From Bacteroidota bacterium (lineage in GTDB: Bacteria > Bacteroidota > Bacteroidia > Bacteroidales > F082), in NCBI GenBank assembly GCA_002686705.1, contig NYYH01000042.1, positions 1 through 15,658 on the forward strand: 15,658 nucleotides of DNA, read 5' to 3'. The position numbers and the translations under genes were made by a program. This document shows positions 1 through 7,506 of the stretch, one piece after another. The notes under the pieces were generated by a model. That model was not told the DNA's origin, did not search any database, and saw only the letters and a list, made by a program, of their open reading frames with translations. Each line of letters opens with the position of its first letter. Positions within the stretch are counted from its first letter, which is position 1.

Positions 1-169
1 TTTTATTTGTCTTATCTCCAAGTTATAGCTGTCCTTTTTTTTATTAGATTTGAGCTGCTAAATAATTACATAATATTTAACTAAAAACATAGTTATATGG
101 TTATGACCAGCAATTAAAAAAAAGAAAAGGTTAAAGACCATCCATCACTTGGAGATAAGACAAATAAAA
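1..169. repeat. 23-bp perfect inverted repeat pair (1-23 and 147-169)
   Basis: Bases 147-169 are the exact reverse complement of bases 1-23; the core reads TTGTCTTATCTCCAAG. The two arms enclose 123 bp that contain no gene. Such a pair could be the ends of a small non-autonomous element, with the left arm possibly continuing beyond the window, or a snap-back artefact at a contig end. The remaining bases to 292 are AT-rich and hold no reading frame worth calling. The repeat is seen directly; its meaning is not known. Confidence 0.7.
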
Positions 170-261
170 ATCTAAAAGTAGTTGAGAAGATAATTGGAAG
201 TAACCGGGATAAAGCTAATAGCACTAAAAGTCTTGCAAACTCTTTAATTTTCGTAAGACAA

Positions 262-280
262 TAACTAACTAACTAACTAA
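262..280. repeat. short TAAC tandem repeat in the leader of the first lipoprotein
   Basis: Four perfect TAAC units (262-277) plus a partial unit end 12 bases before the ATG at 293. The repeat lies in the probable 5' untranslated region, where unit-number changes would alter leader length. With only four units, slippage is likely to be rare. Confidence 0.5.
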
Positions 281-292
281 AAAACTAAGGCT

Positions 293-1468
293 ATGAAAAA
301 TGTAATTTATGGAGGTTTATTCCTTGCCATGGCAGGAATAATGTTGTTTGCGTGTAATAAGGAAGATGATTCTACAGATAAATATAAAGTATCTGACTTT
401 GAGGGTGTAGGAATAGAACATAATAAACTTTTAGATGAAACATTTGTTTATCTATCAGAAAATTATAATACTATAAGCTCCATGAAAGAGATAAATAATT
501 TTATAGCTGAAAAAGCGCGTTCTTACACGTGGACCTCGCAAGAAGATATTAATACGGGGTGTATGCTAATGACTAGCATATTTTGTGATACAAAAGCATG
601 GGTAGAGTCTGTAGATTCAAATAAATTCCTTGAACCATTTTCTGGAGAACAATTGAAATGTTTGAATGGATTATTTGAAATTTTATCAGATACATCTAAT
701 TCGACAGAACAAAAAATTTCCAATATTGAAGAATTGGAAATTCAAATTGGATTAACAGAATCATTTACTAATAGTGACCTGTATGTGCTTTATAGCACTA
801 CTTGTACAGCCAGACACTCTTTGTTATATTGGCAAGAAAACTTTTTAAAATGGATAGCTCTAAGGGAAGGTTCGCTAAGAGAAATAAATTATCATGTAGG
901 TGATTCAGCTTATGGAGGAATGGTATTTAATGTTGATGGAGATCCTGAGGATGGAGAATGGCTCAAAATTGTTACTACTTATGACATGGCTGACTCTGCA
1001 ACCTATGATGAAGCAGTGTTAATGTGTAATAATCTCATGACTGGTTGGTACCTGCCATCATTAAGTGAATGGAAATCAATAGATAATAATGTTGGCCCAA
1101 AAAGTGATTTAGGAAATGTTGCCGGGTTGACTAATGCGATCTATTGGTCTTCTAATGAAGACGGAACCATGTATGCGTGGGGGTACGACCCTACTCCTGG
1201 ATCGAATCAGCTTCCCCCCCTGGCTAAGACCAGCTTACACTACGTTCGTCCTATCAATAAAGTTTGGTGGGCTGGTGATGGCAACGCAAATATTGGGGGC
1301 AAAATAGCTGGAGCAGATGCGGCTGGAGCGGCTACAGGTGCTGCGGGTACTGCACTTGTAAATGTTATTCCGGGGGTTGGCCAAGCTGCTTATGGAGCCA
1401 CAACAATATTGATGGGAGTGGGCAGTTCTGTAGGAACCATGGTATCGGGTTGGTTTGATTGGCTTTAA
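293..1468 (+). CDS. lipoprotein with DUF1566/Lcl-like domain and Gly/Ala-rich tail
   Basis: A 391-residue lipoprotein. Residues 1-20 form a signal peptide ending in a lipobox (MLFA-C, Cys21), followed by acidic residues (KEDD), so it should be lipid-anchored and perhaps surface exposed. Residues about 30-195 are unrecognised and rich in helix-forming sequence. Residues about 199-322 resemble the DUF1566/Lcl C-terminal fold: GGMVFNVD, the W/Y-LPSLSEW motif near 252-260, YWSSNEDG near 284-291 and a closing YVRPI. Residues 325-391 are a Gly/Ala-rich hydrophobic tail (IGGKIAGADAAGAATG, NVIPGVGQAAYG, SGWFDWL) that looks like a bacteriocin-type or glycine-zipper segment. It is followed after 231 bp by a second lipoprotein on the same strand. 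No enzyme activity can be assigned. The start is chosen because the signal peptide begins there. Confidence is high that it is a gene, moderate for the domain call. Confidence 0.85.
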   Translation: MKNVIYGGLFLAMAGIMLFACNKEDDSTDKYKVSDFEGVGIEHNKLLDETFVYLSENYNTISSMKEINNFIAEKARSYTWTSQEDINTGCMLMTSIFCDTKAWVESVDSNKFLEPFSGEQLKCLNGLFEILSDTSNSTEQKISNIEELEIQIGLTESFTNSDLYVLYSTTCTARHSLLYWQENFLKWIALREGSLREINYHVGDSAYGGMVFNVDGDPEDGEWLKIVTTYDMADSATYDEAVLMCNNLMTGWYLPSLSEWKSIDNNVGPKSDLGNVAGLTNAIYWSSNEDGTMYAWGYDPTPGSNQLPPLAKTSLHYVRPINKVWWAGDGNANIGGKIAGADAAGAATGAAGTALVNVIPGVGQAAYGATTILMGVGSSVGTMVSGWFDWL

Positions 1469-1611
1469 CAATCTTGATAATTGGCAAACACCTCAACATC
1501 AAACACTCTTAATGATAAGATGTATATTAAGAAAGTAACCATTGTCAATTAATTTTGATTGCAAAGCCCTTGATAACATATGATTTTATTTTTTATGATT
1601 TAGAATAAATC

Positions 1612-1619
1612 TATATTTG
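1612..1619 (+). promoter_or_regulatory. possible Bacteroidota -7 element (TATATTTG)
   Basis: TATATTTG matches the Bacteroidota -7 consensus TAnnTTTG and lies 80 bases before the second lipoprotein ATG. I see no good TTG -33 element at the usual spacing, so this is a weak candidate. The rest of the 1469-1699 gap is AT-rich and otherwise featureless. Confidence 0.22.
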
Positions 1620-1699
1620 TTAAAATATTTATCAATTTAGAGCAAGCAAATAAGAGTCTCAAATAATAATTTAATATCCTAATAACTAAAAACTCAATT

Positions 1700-2938
1700 A
1701 TGAAAACTAATAATTTACTAACTGCATTATTACTAATAACAGTTATATTTCTATCACAAATAGGCTGTAATAAAAACAATGACTCAGATGATGATACAGG
1801 TAACGGCGGGCTTGGTGTTGAAGCGCCATCTACATGGGTTAGTGTTCTTATAGCAGAAAATGCGCCACCTGCCCTACATGATGACCAGGTTACCTATGTT
1901 GAAAAGATAGTGAAACTTGCTCCAAACCTTGAACAAATACACCTGCGTTCAAAGAATCAAACTGCACTATCCAATCAGCAGTTTGCAAATCTCATAAGTC
2001 TGTTACGAAATAAATATGGTTCAACACTAGAAATAGGATTTCATCCAGATAACTCTAAAACTAGTTGTGAATTATGGGGATGTGGAAGTAATGACTGCAC
2101 ATGGCAGTGTGTTCTAAATGAAAGTATTATACTTATGAATACTATCAACGATATTGTTCATAAATCAGGGGAAACGGGTTTTACAATTTTCTCAATTGAA
2201 CAGAGTTACGTTGAAGATGTAGCAAATTCACTCGCTGAGATAAAGCATTGCCTTTCCGGGTCTGCAAGTGCATTGCCTAATGTAACACCTGCTTCTCCAG
2301 CTGTAAAATTTGGCAATGTTTTGCCCAGCTATGGTTCCTCTGATATATATGGTTCTGATGGATATGATTACGGATATCCACAATACTATAACCTGGGAAG
2401 ACATCTCACTGACGATGCATGTGCATTACTCCAAAAGCAAGGAAGTGATTCCCCCTATTTTCCAGATTATAGCGCCGCAAATTGTCTTCAATCTCCATGC
2501 CCAGCTACATCAGGCCATATATTTGTTGTTGATGTAGATACAGAAGGTGCATATTCAGATCCAAAAATTCCATGCTTGAATAATACTAACATACAAAATG
2601 CTTACAACACTCTTTCCGGTGGAACTGCGGGTGCAAATCCAACGCTAGCATCTGCTTGCTTAGCATACCTTATGACACAGTATCCCCCAATTACTGGAAC
2701 TGTTCCACTTAATGGTGCTGAAGTTTTTATAACCTTATCAGGTGAACCGTCATTTCTTGGAGGCTCTGGGTGGACATTGGACTCCATCAATAATTTCCAT
2801 AATCAGTTAAATACAAACTTTAGCACACTTAAGACTCTTGTGCCATCTTTATTCCCTTCGGGAGGAACTGACCCTAGTGCGTTAAAGTATGCGATTTGGA
2901 ATTATGATGATATTCTTAATAATATTACCTTACCTTAA
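1700..2938 (+). CDS. orphan lipoprotein, Cys-rich, function unknown
   Basis: A 412-residue protein with a lipoprotein signal peptide (residues 1-22; lipobox SQIG-C, Cys23), then an Asn/Asp-rich linker (KNNDSDDDTGNGG). The mature part starts with a pattern that could be alternating strands and helices (WVSVLIAENAP, VEKIVKLAPNLEQIHLRS, LEIGFHPDN), which suggests an alpha/beta, perhaps TIM-barrel-like, fold; this is inference only. A cluster of cysteines (123, 128, 133, 137) plus Cys184, 241, 262, 267 and 292 suggests disulfides in an exported protein. A Tyr/Gly/Asp-rich stretch lies near 210-232. I do not recognise the family. It ends 16 bp from the convergent yifB fragment. The start is set by the signal peptide. 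Confidence 0.82.
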   Translation: MKTNNLLTALLLITVIFLSQIGCNKNNDSDDDTGNGGLGVEAPSTWVSVLIAENAPPALHDDQVTYVEKIVKLAPNLEQIHLRSKNQTALSNQQFANLISLLRNKYGSTLEIGFHPDNSKTSCELWGCGSNDCTWQCVLNESIILMNTINDIVHKSGETGFTIFSIEQSYVEDVANSLAEIKHCLSGSASALPNVTPASPAVKFGNVLPSYGSSDIYGSDGYDYGYPQYYNLGRHLTDDACALLQKQGSDSPYFPDYSAANCLQSPCPATSGHIFVVDVDTEGAYSDPKIPCLNNTNIQNAYNTLSGGTAGANPTLASACLAYLMTQYPPITGTVPLNGAEVFITLSGEPSFLGGSGWTLDSINNFHNQLNTNFSTLKTLVPSLFPSGGTDPSALKYAIWNYDDILNNITLP

Positions 2939-2951
2939 ACAGGATGTTTAA
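2935..2951. terminator. small palindrome between convergent genes
   Basis: TTAAACA-GGA-TGTTTAA is a perfect 7-bp stem with a 3-base loop. It includes the stop codon of the lipoprotein and is followed by ATTTT. It may act as a weak bidirectional terminator between the two converging genes. The stem is AT-rich, so strength is doubtful. Confidence 0.35.
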
Positions 2952-2954
2952 ATT

Positions 2955-3611
2955 TTAGCTCCCCCAGTTATCTCTATCTAGGCTGCGATATTGTATGGCT
3001 TCTGCCAAATGGTCATTTTTAATGTCATGACTAGCGTCAAGATCAGCTATTGTTCTGGATACTTTTATTATGCGGTCATATGCTCTTGCTGAAAGGTTTA
3101 ATTTTTCCATAGCTAATTTGAGGAGAGTTTGACCATTACTATTTAGCATGCAATAGTTTGCAATATCTTTACTGCTCATCTGAGAGTTGCAATAAATATT
3201 ACCTGCTTTCTCAAATCTATCTTTCTGAATATTTCTTGCTAATATTACTCTAGGTCGTATCTTATCGCTAGACTCACCAGATGATTTTGTTGACAGATCA
3301 TCAAATGCTACAGGTGTTACCTCTATATGTAGATCTATTCTATCCATTAATGGCCCTGATATTTTATTGAGATAATTTTTAACATTACCAGGTGAGCATA
3401 CACAATCTTTATCAGGATGATTATAATATCCGCAAGGACATGGATTCATTGCAGCAACTAACATAAAACTGGCAGGATAATCAACTGTTGTGCGGGCTCT
3501 AGATATGGTAACAACTCTATCTTCCATGGGCTGACGCATTACCTCCAGTACCGTTCTTTTAAATTCAGGTAGTAGTATTTGAAAACCTAACAACTGGTAA
3601 TGTTGGTACAA
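2955..3611 (-). pseudogene. YifB/ComM-type Mg-chelatase-like AAA+ ATPase, C-terminal part only
   Basis: The C-terminal part of the YifB/ComM family, AAA+ helicase-like proteins (ComM promotes branch migration during natural transformation in some bacteria). Family sequence starts at residue about 14 (LPEFKRTVLEVMRQ) and continues with the DYPASFMLVAAMNPCPCG segment (about 44-61), a Cys-rich loop (CVCSP), the sensor-like GPLMDRIDLHIEV (86-98) and the helical Mg_chelatase_C domain to the end (SARAYDRIIKVSRTIADLD). The N-terminal Lon-protease-like domain and the Walker A/B part, some 300 residues, are missing. The first 13 residues are not family-like and are read from the neighbouring gene's antisense strand. 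The break is near 3572-3578, exactly where the Omp28-like gene on the other strand also begins. It cannot be functional as an ATPase as it stands. Confidence 0.88.
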
Positions 3612-4339
3612 ATGGTGAAACTGAATGGGAGCATGTTATGATGAAGATGGTACCTGACGCTAGTGGTACTACAATTAATCTGGTTGACAGAGAACCTCTC
3701 ACTATTTCGCAAAGTATTGATTTAGCAGGTACAAATGTTGAAGAATGGGATGATTTGGGTGTGGCAATAATTATTCAGGATTTTGCAAGCAAAGAAGTTC
3801 ATCAATCAGGATATGCTGTTGAAAATGGAGTTTTTGCGACTGATGCATCCCTGACCGAACTTAATGTTGATGGAGAATTAATTGACGGCTTTGATCCTGC
3901 TGTTCTTGAATATTTTGTTGAGTTGCCTGAGGGCACAACCGAAGTACCTATTGTTACCGGTGTATCTACTGATCCAAATGCTATTGTAATAGTAGTCCCT
4001 GCAATAGAATTACCTGGCACAACCACTGTTGATGTTTTTGCTGAGGATTTACAAACATATGTTACTTATAGCATCGACTTTACAGTTCTTACAGGAATCG
4101 GTGATAATTATGCTGATAAGATTCAGGTTTATCCAAATCCATCCAAAGGGTTGATTCATATTAATGGTGCTAATAATGCAGAAATTTCTGTTTATAATAC
4201 TGTCGGGATTCTTGTTGCTGAATACAACAATTTTACTGAAGGAACCATCGATTTATCTACACAGGCTAATGGTATTTACTTTGTAAAAGTAAGTACTGAC
4301 AGCTTTGTTGCTACTAAGAGAATTACTTTAAACCGCTAG
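3569..4339 (+). pseudogene. Omp28-like protein with cadherin-like domain and T9SS sorting domain, N-terminus missing
   Basis: An open frame runs from the junction near 3569-3578 to TAA at 4337-4339; the first internal ATG is at 3638. Sequence before that ATG is already family-like (ENLTTGNVGTNGETEWEHVM), so the true start has been lost and the ATG is not the natural start. Order: the C-terminal part of an Omp28/thioredoxin-like region (to QDFASKEVHQSGYA), a cadherin-like beta-sandwich (about residues 68-150 counted from the ATG; LTELNVDGELIDGFDP then FVELPEGTTEVPIVTG), and a T9SS type A sorting domain (about 160-233; VYPNPSKGLIHING, then ANGIYFVKVSTDS). The protein would be exported and anchored by T9SS. 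Signal peptide and N-terminal domain are absent. A terminator follows directly. Confidence 0.85.
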
Positions 4340-4354
4340 AAAATTTAGTATAAT

Positions 4355-4387
4355 AAAAAAACCAGGCTAATTAAGTCCGGTTTTTTT
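4355..4387 (+). terminator. rho-independent terminator after the Omp28-like gene
   Basis: AAAAAAACC and GGTTTTTTT pair around a loop, with a further GG/CC pair inside and one bulged A. The 3' arm is a T run. It lies 16 bases after the stop codon and would end transcription of the Omp28-like gene. Confidence 0.7.
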
Positions 4388-4479
4388 ATACCCATATAAC
4401 TAAGAATTTATAAGATTAAGTCACTATCAATTACTCGACAAACTACTGAAATTGGATAAACTTCTAATTTGTCTTAGTT

Positions 4480-4656
4480 TCCATTATCTCCAATGCCTTT
4501 GGACATATTGAGGGGTTGACTCAACGTAAAGCTGCTAGCTCTAGTGAAGCGGCGGAGACCTCCAAAGAGTTAGTGCTACATGCAGAACAGTTGAGTGGCA
4601 TGGTAGCAGAGTTTCAGCTTCCCAGCGAAGAAGCGGTTATCCCTGACGCTGTATAG
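4480..4656 (+). pseudogene. methyl-accepting chemotaxis protein, C-terminal tail only
   Basis: The frame SIISNAFGHIEGLTQRKAAS, then SEAAETSKELVLHAEQLSGM, ends with TAG at 4654-4656. This is the end of the coiled-coil signalling domain of a methyl-accepting chemotaxis protein, including the typical AEQL...MV-EF ending. In the family this cytoplasmic hairpin controls CheA through CheW. Everything upstream (ligand domain, membrane segments, HAMP, most of the hairpin) is missing; an in-frame stop lies at 4465-4467. Base composition is higher in GC than the Bacteroidota DNA to the left. Its 3' end overlaps the 3' end of the convergent AAR-like gene by 20 bp, which suggests the two were neighbours in one source genome. 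Confidence 0.75.
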
Positions 4657-5587
4657 CTTGTTGACGACAATGTTCTATCACACTATCAGTGATCTCTCCA
4701 TCGTGCCCCATAATAGCTGCTAGCTTCACCCCATGTTTCTTAGATAGGTGATCGATCTCAATCACTTTATTTAAGTCGATGGTGCGACCTAGAGTAAAAC
4801 ACTCGAAGCGCCCCTCTAGTGCCAGCAGGGCGGTCTCTGCTAGACAGGCGTAGACCACGTTACCTGGAAGACCTATATCACATCCCACTTTTACATCTCC
4901 TGGTAGCTCCACTTCACCACTGGCGATCACCAGTACGTCGGGTCTCTTGAGGGCATCCTCCTTGGTAACATCAAAGGGTCGACTGACGTCGCAGATCACC
5001 GCCCCACTCTTCACCTTCTCAATATCGATGATCTTTTTTCCTTGTGCCGAGGTAGTGGTGACAATTAGATCGCAGCTCTGGGAGAGTTGGTCGGGATTAG
5101 TATCCACCTCCACATGACACTGGGGAGCGATTATTTTAATCTCCTCGATCATCTCCGCCAGTTTATAGGGTTTGGGCGCCACAATCACCAACTCGCGCCA
5201 GGATTTTGCCAGCATTTTGGCGGTCACCTGACCAATGCTTCCAGTGGCCCCCACCACCATGGCCTTCCCTTGGTAGATACCATTTTCCTTGCTGACAAAG
5301 TTCATCTTATCTACAGCTAGCGAAGCGGCCCAGAGGGTTGAGGCTGAGGAGAGAGCATTGCCCGTGGTGACTGGAATGGGACTCATGCGAGAGACGCTGA
5401 TACCAGCGTCCCCCACTATCTTGGTATAGGCTCCTAAGCCGATTAGTTTGGCAACTTCATCCTGGGCCTTGCCCGCTACCTTGGCCAGCTTGACGTAGAT
5501 AGATTCTGGCTTGGCCTTCATGAGTTTTTTGGGAGTATCCATAATAGAGTAGATGATCCCCCTCGATCTCCTTGCCGGTTGCTTCAC
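4637..5587 (-). pseudogene. acyl-ACP reductase (AAR)-like, C-terminal catalytic part after the frameshift
   Basis: The catalytic part of a protein like cyanobacterial long-chain acyl-ACP reductase, which reduces acyl thioesters to fatty aldehydes with NADPH. Visible matches: GLGAYTKI, the PVTTGN segment near 72-77, a Rossmann loop VVGATGSIG at 111-119, CDLIVTTTS, and YACLAETALLALEG with Cys248 at the place of the AAR thioester cysteine, followed by FTLGRTIDLNKV. Genuine sequence starts near residue 10 (GIIYSIMD); the first nine residues are read out of frame. The upstream part lies in another frame and joins at a C run (5558-5562). The key residues are present, so the enzyme was probably active before disruption. 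It could also act on acyl-CoA; the substrate cannot be read from sequence. Confidence 0.8.
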
Positions 5588-5921
5588 TCACTACGCCGGT
5601 GATCTTGCCATACTTGGTCCCCGGTAAATAGGTCACCAGATTTTCCACTGCATTTTTTAGGATAGTGCCACTTTTCTTGAGCGGTTGGAGAGTGCTGTGG
5701 ATAAAGAGATCCTCCACCTGCAGCGGATGGATCACAAAGGCGAACTTATCCACCTTCTGCACACTCTCTTGAAATTTATGATAGGTTGGTTTGAGTTGAT
5801 ACCGGTCAATCCACTCAAATACCTCTTTATAGCTGATGGGATCTAATTTCTTACTCGCTAGTTGAAAGATCGCTTCAAGCAGAGAAAAGGAGATGTCGGG
5901 CAGATCGATCAATTCTGGCAT
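5457..5921 (-). pseudogene. AAR-like reductase, middle part before the frameshift
   Basis: The middle of the same AAR-like protein. Genuine sequence runs from about 5957 (RGVKSVINAMPELIDLPD; the frame is open upstream of the ATG at 5921 to a stop at 5961-5963) to about residue 121 (SEATGKEIEG). After that the frame leaves the protein. FAFVIHPLQVEDLF (about 60-73) aligns with the N-terminus of cyanobacterial AAR (FGLIGHLTSLEQA), so everything before it is an extension absent from the cyanobacterial enzyme. The frames rejoin if one base is removed from the C5 run on the plus strand at 5558-5562. The ATG at 5921 is probably an internal Met, not a start. The continuation towards the N-terminus is found at 7796-7466, on the far side of an inserted block. 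Confidence 0.7.
5558..5562 (-). other. frameshift site in a C5 homopolymer
   Basis: On the minus strand, GAG followed by GGGGG ATC breaks the AAR-like frame. With one G fewer the product reads KEIEG-IIYSIMDTPKKL, which joins both family-like halves without a gap. A homopolymer sequencing error and a real inactivating mutation look the same here. Confidence 0.7.
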
Positions 5922-6028
5922 GGCGTTGATGACACTCTTGACTCCTCGCTGCTCACCTCTTCAGTGGATAATCCACCTGCTATATTTTTAAGCTCTTTCT
6001 CTGCTATACGCTTCTTTTTCTTACCCAT
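5909..6028 (-). CDS. small double-glycine leader-like peptide, 3' end probably foreign
   Basis: A 39-residue frame whose ATG (6028-6026) overlaps the last codons and stop of the ZIP-like gene by 8 bases, which suggests translational coupling. It starts MGKKKKRIAEKELKNIAGG. The pattern E-L-x-x-I-A-G-G is that of double-glycine leader peptides, cleaved by C39-type peptidase transporters, and resembles nitrile-hydratase-like leader ends (NHLP). The part after the GG (LSTEEVSSEES...) probably runs across the junction near 5945-5962 into the AAR-like gene, so the natural core peptide, if any, is lost. No maturation enzyme or C39 transporter is visible in the block. It may be just a short hypothetical protein; moderate to low confidence. 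Confidence 0.4.
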   Translation of the reverse strand: MGKKKKRIAEKELKNIAGGLSTEEVSSEESRVSSTPCQN

Positions 6029-6761
6029 TATCTTGCACGATCCTAAACACAAGCATGAGTAAAAAACCGCCGAAAAGCATGGACTTAATCCATAGATTTT
6101 TTGGCTTGTTTTCTTCATCTGATGCACTTTCATGGGCTTGCGGAATAAGCTCTTCAACCGCTAAAAAGAGGAAAGCTGCTGCAGCAAAAGTAAGCAACGC
6201 ACTCATGAAACCAGGGCTTTGATTGCTACTGGCAAAAAAGCCGGCAATACCGCCTACAATGAGGCTTAAAGTGGTCAACAAAGTAAGGGCGATCAAATAG
6301 ACTGTGCTTATTTTACTTTTAAATGTGTTTGCTGTTGAAAGCATAAGAAAAAACGAACCAATGGAAATTACTACTACAATGAGCATCCCTATGCTTTCAT
6401 TGAGCCGATAGGTGGCGATACTTAAAAAACCATCTACCAAAAAATCAATTGCTACAGCACCAAGGAGAGCTAGATTGAGCGATGAAGAACGCGCTCCTTG
6501 CATTTTTCTGCTGACTATTTGCAAGATGAACATAACCACCGTGCCAGCTACAAAACCAACAATTGGTTGCCACACGAGTTTTGTTTTGAGTGCCTCTGGA
6601 ATGAGTTCAGAACTCATCGCTAAAATCAAAATCCCTGCAATAAAATGGTTGATGCCTTTTTTAAGAATTGCAGGAACTGCCACAAAAGAGCCTACAAAAC
6701 CACCTAAAGAAGCAAAGCCAAAAACAATGAGCATCACATAAAATGAGTCAAGAAAATCCAT
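6021..6761 (-). CDS. ZIP-family-like metal transporter with atypical metal site
   Basis: A 246-residue integral membrane protein with about eight hydrophobic segments, consistent with the ZIP (Zn/Fe permease) fold. The match is in SSELIPEAL (50-58), AIDFLVDGFLSI (104-115), corresponding to the transmembrane-4 HNxPDG/HNxPEG motif, and VEELIPQAHE (202-211), corresponding to the late HE-rich motif. The conserved His of TM4 is replaced (DFLVDG keeps Asp106, Asp110 and Gly111), so metal selectivity or function may differ. It begins 151 bp from a divergent MarC-family gene, so both may share one regulatory region, and is followed by an overlapping small peptide gene. Composition lies between the AAR block and the Bacteroidota DNA, so the source is probably a third genome. 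It appears complete. Confidence 0.68.
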   Translation of the reverse strand: MDFLDSFYVMLIVFGFASLGGFVGSFVAVPAILKKGINHFIAGILILAMSSELIPEALKTKLVWQPIVGFVAGTVVMFILQIVSRKMQGARSSSLNLALLGAVAIDFLVDGFLSIATYRLNESIGMLIVVVISIGSFFLMLSTANTFKSKISTVYLIALTLLTTLSLIVGGIAGFFASSNQSPGFMSALLTFAAAAFLFLAVEELIPQAHESASDEENKPKNLWIKSMLFGGFLLMLVFRIVQDNG

Positions 6762-6912
6762 CAGTTAGCACCTCAACATTTTTCCAGCTTAGCGCTCTTA
6801 ACTGCTTGAAAGCAAACGGTCAGAAACAATACTGTTTGTTGTAGCTGTAAAACTACAAAAAAAAGAAAGACCAACCTTTAAATCCTTTTTAGGGCTGTGT
6901 TAGCTTAAAAAA

Positions 6913-7506
6913 ATGGGCTGGTCTGAGATCGTTAAATTTTTTATCGCGCTGATAGTCATTACTAATCCCATTGCTGCAGTTGCCCTTTTTTTGAGCTTAA
7001 CAAAAAACCGAAGCATGGCTCAAAAGCATTCTATTGCGGTTACTGCTGGGGTCGCTTCGTTGATAATCATGATTATCGTAACCTGGGCAGGCGTGCCAAT
7101 CCTCAATTTTTTTGGCATTACCCTTCCAGCCTTTGAAACTGCTGGGGGCGTTATCATCCTCATCATTGGTCTTTCTATGCTCCATTCGAAAACAAGCAGA
7201 GTGCAGCACGCACCTGAAGATCATGATGAGGAAAAAGCCAAAGATAATCCTGGCATCGTTCCCATTGCGATTCCTTTTATTGCCGGTCCCGGCACCATGA
7301 CGGTCATTATTGTTGAAGCACACAAATTTAATTCAGCTGGCAATCACGGCATTATGACTGCTGTTGCCGCAGTCATAACGCTTATCGCTCTTATTTGTCT
7401 TTATTTTTCAAGCCAAATTGGCCGCTTCGTCGGCGAGTCTGGCATGCGCATTATTGTACGCGTCATGGGGTGCTTTTGCAGCGCCCGGCGAATCGCCCAG
7501 GGGTGA
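6913..7506 (+). pseudogene. MarC-family membrane protein, C-terminus replaced
   Basis: A MarC/UPF0056-family inner-membrane protein of unknown transport role (the name MarC came from proximity to marRAB; it is not shown to give multidrug resistance). Features: NPIAAVALF at 18-26, a second hydrophobic helix set to about 92, a charged His/Asp/Glu-rich loop (HAPEDHDEEKAK), then the repeat motif IPFIAGPGTMT at 120-130. Family-like sequence stops at RIIVRVMG (179-186, base about 7470), where the last transmembrane helix (usually GLILAAIAVQM-like) should begin. The final residues CFCSARRIAQG are antisense to the AAR-like gene. The protein lacks its last helix and so is probably broken. The ATG at 6913 is preceded by an A run and no clear ribosome site. 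Confidence 0.75.

Noticed and set aside
2310..2537. 75-codon plus-strand frame inside the second lipoprotein gene
   Set aside because: A shadow of the longer frame that carries the signal peptide; no independent features.
4467..4493. ATTTGTCTTA and TCTCCAA resemble the two halves of the inverted repeat at 1-23, separated by 10 bases
   Set aside because: The second part is coding sequence of the chemotaxis tail (IISN codons) and the first is AT-rich; the split match is most simply chance.
6412..6741. 109-codon plus-strand frame opposite the ZIP-like gene
   Set aside because: Antisense to a clear membrane protein; low-complexity Lys/Pro/Thr translation typical of shadows.
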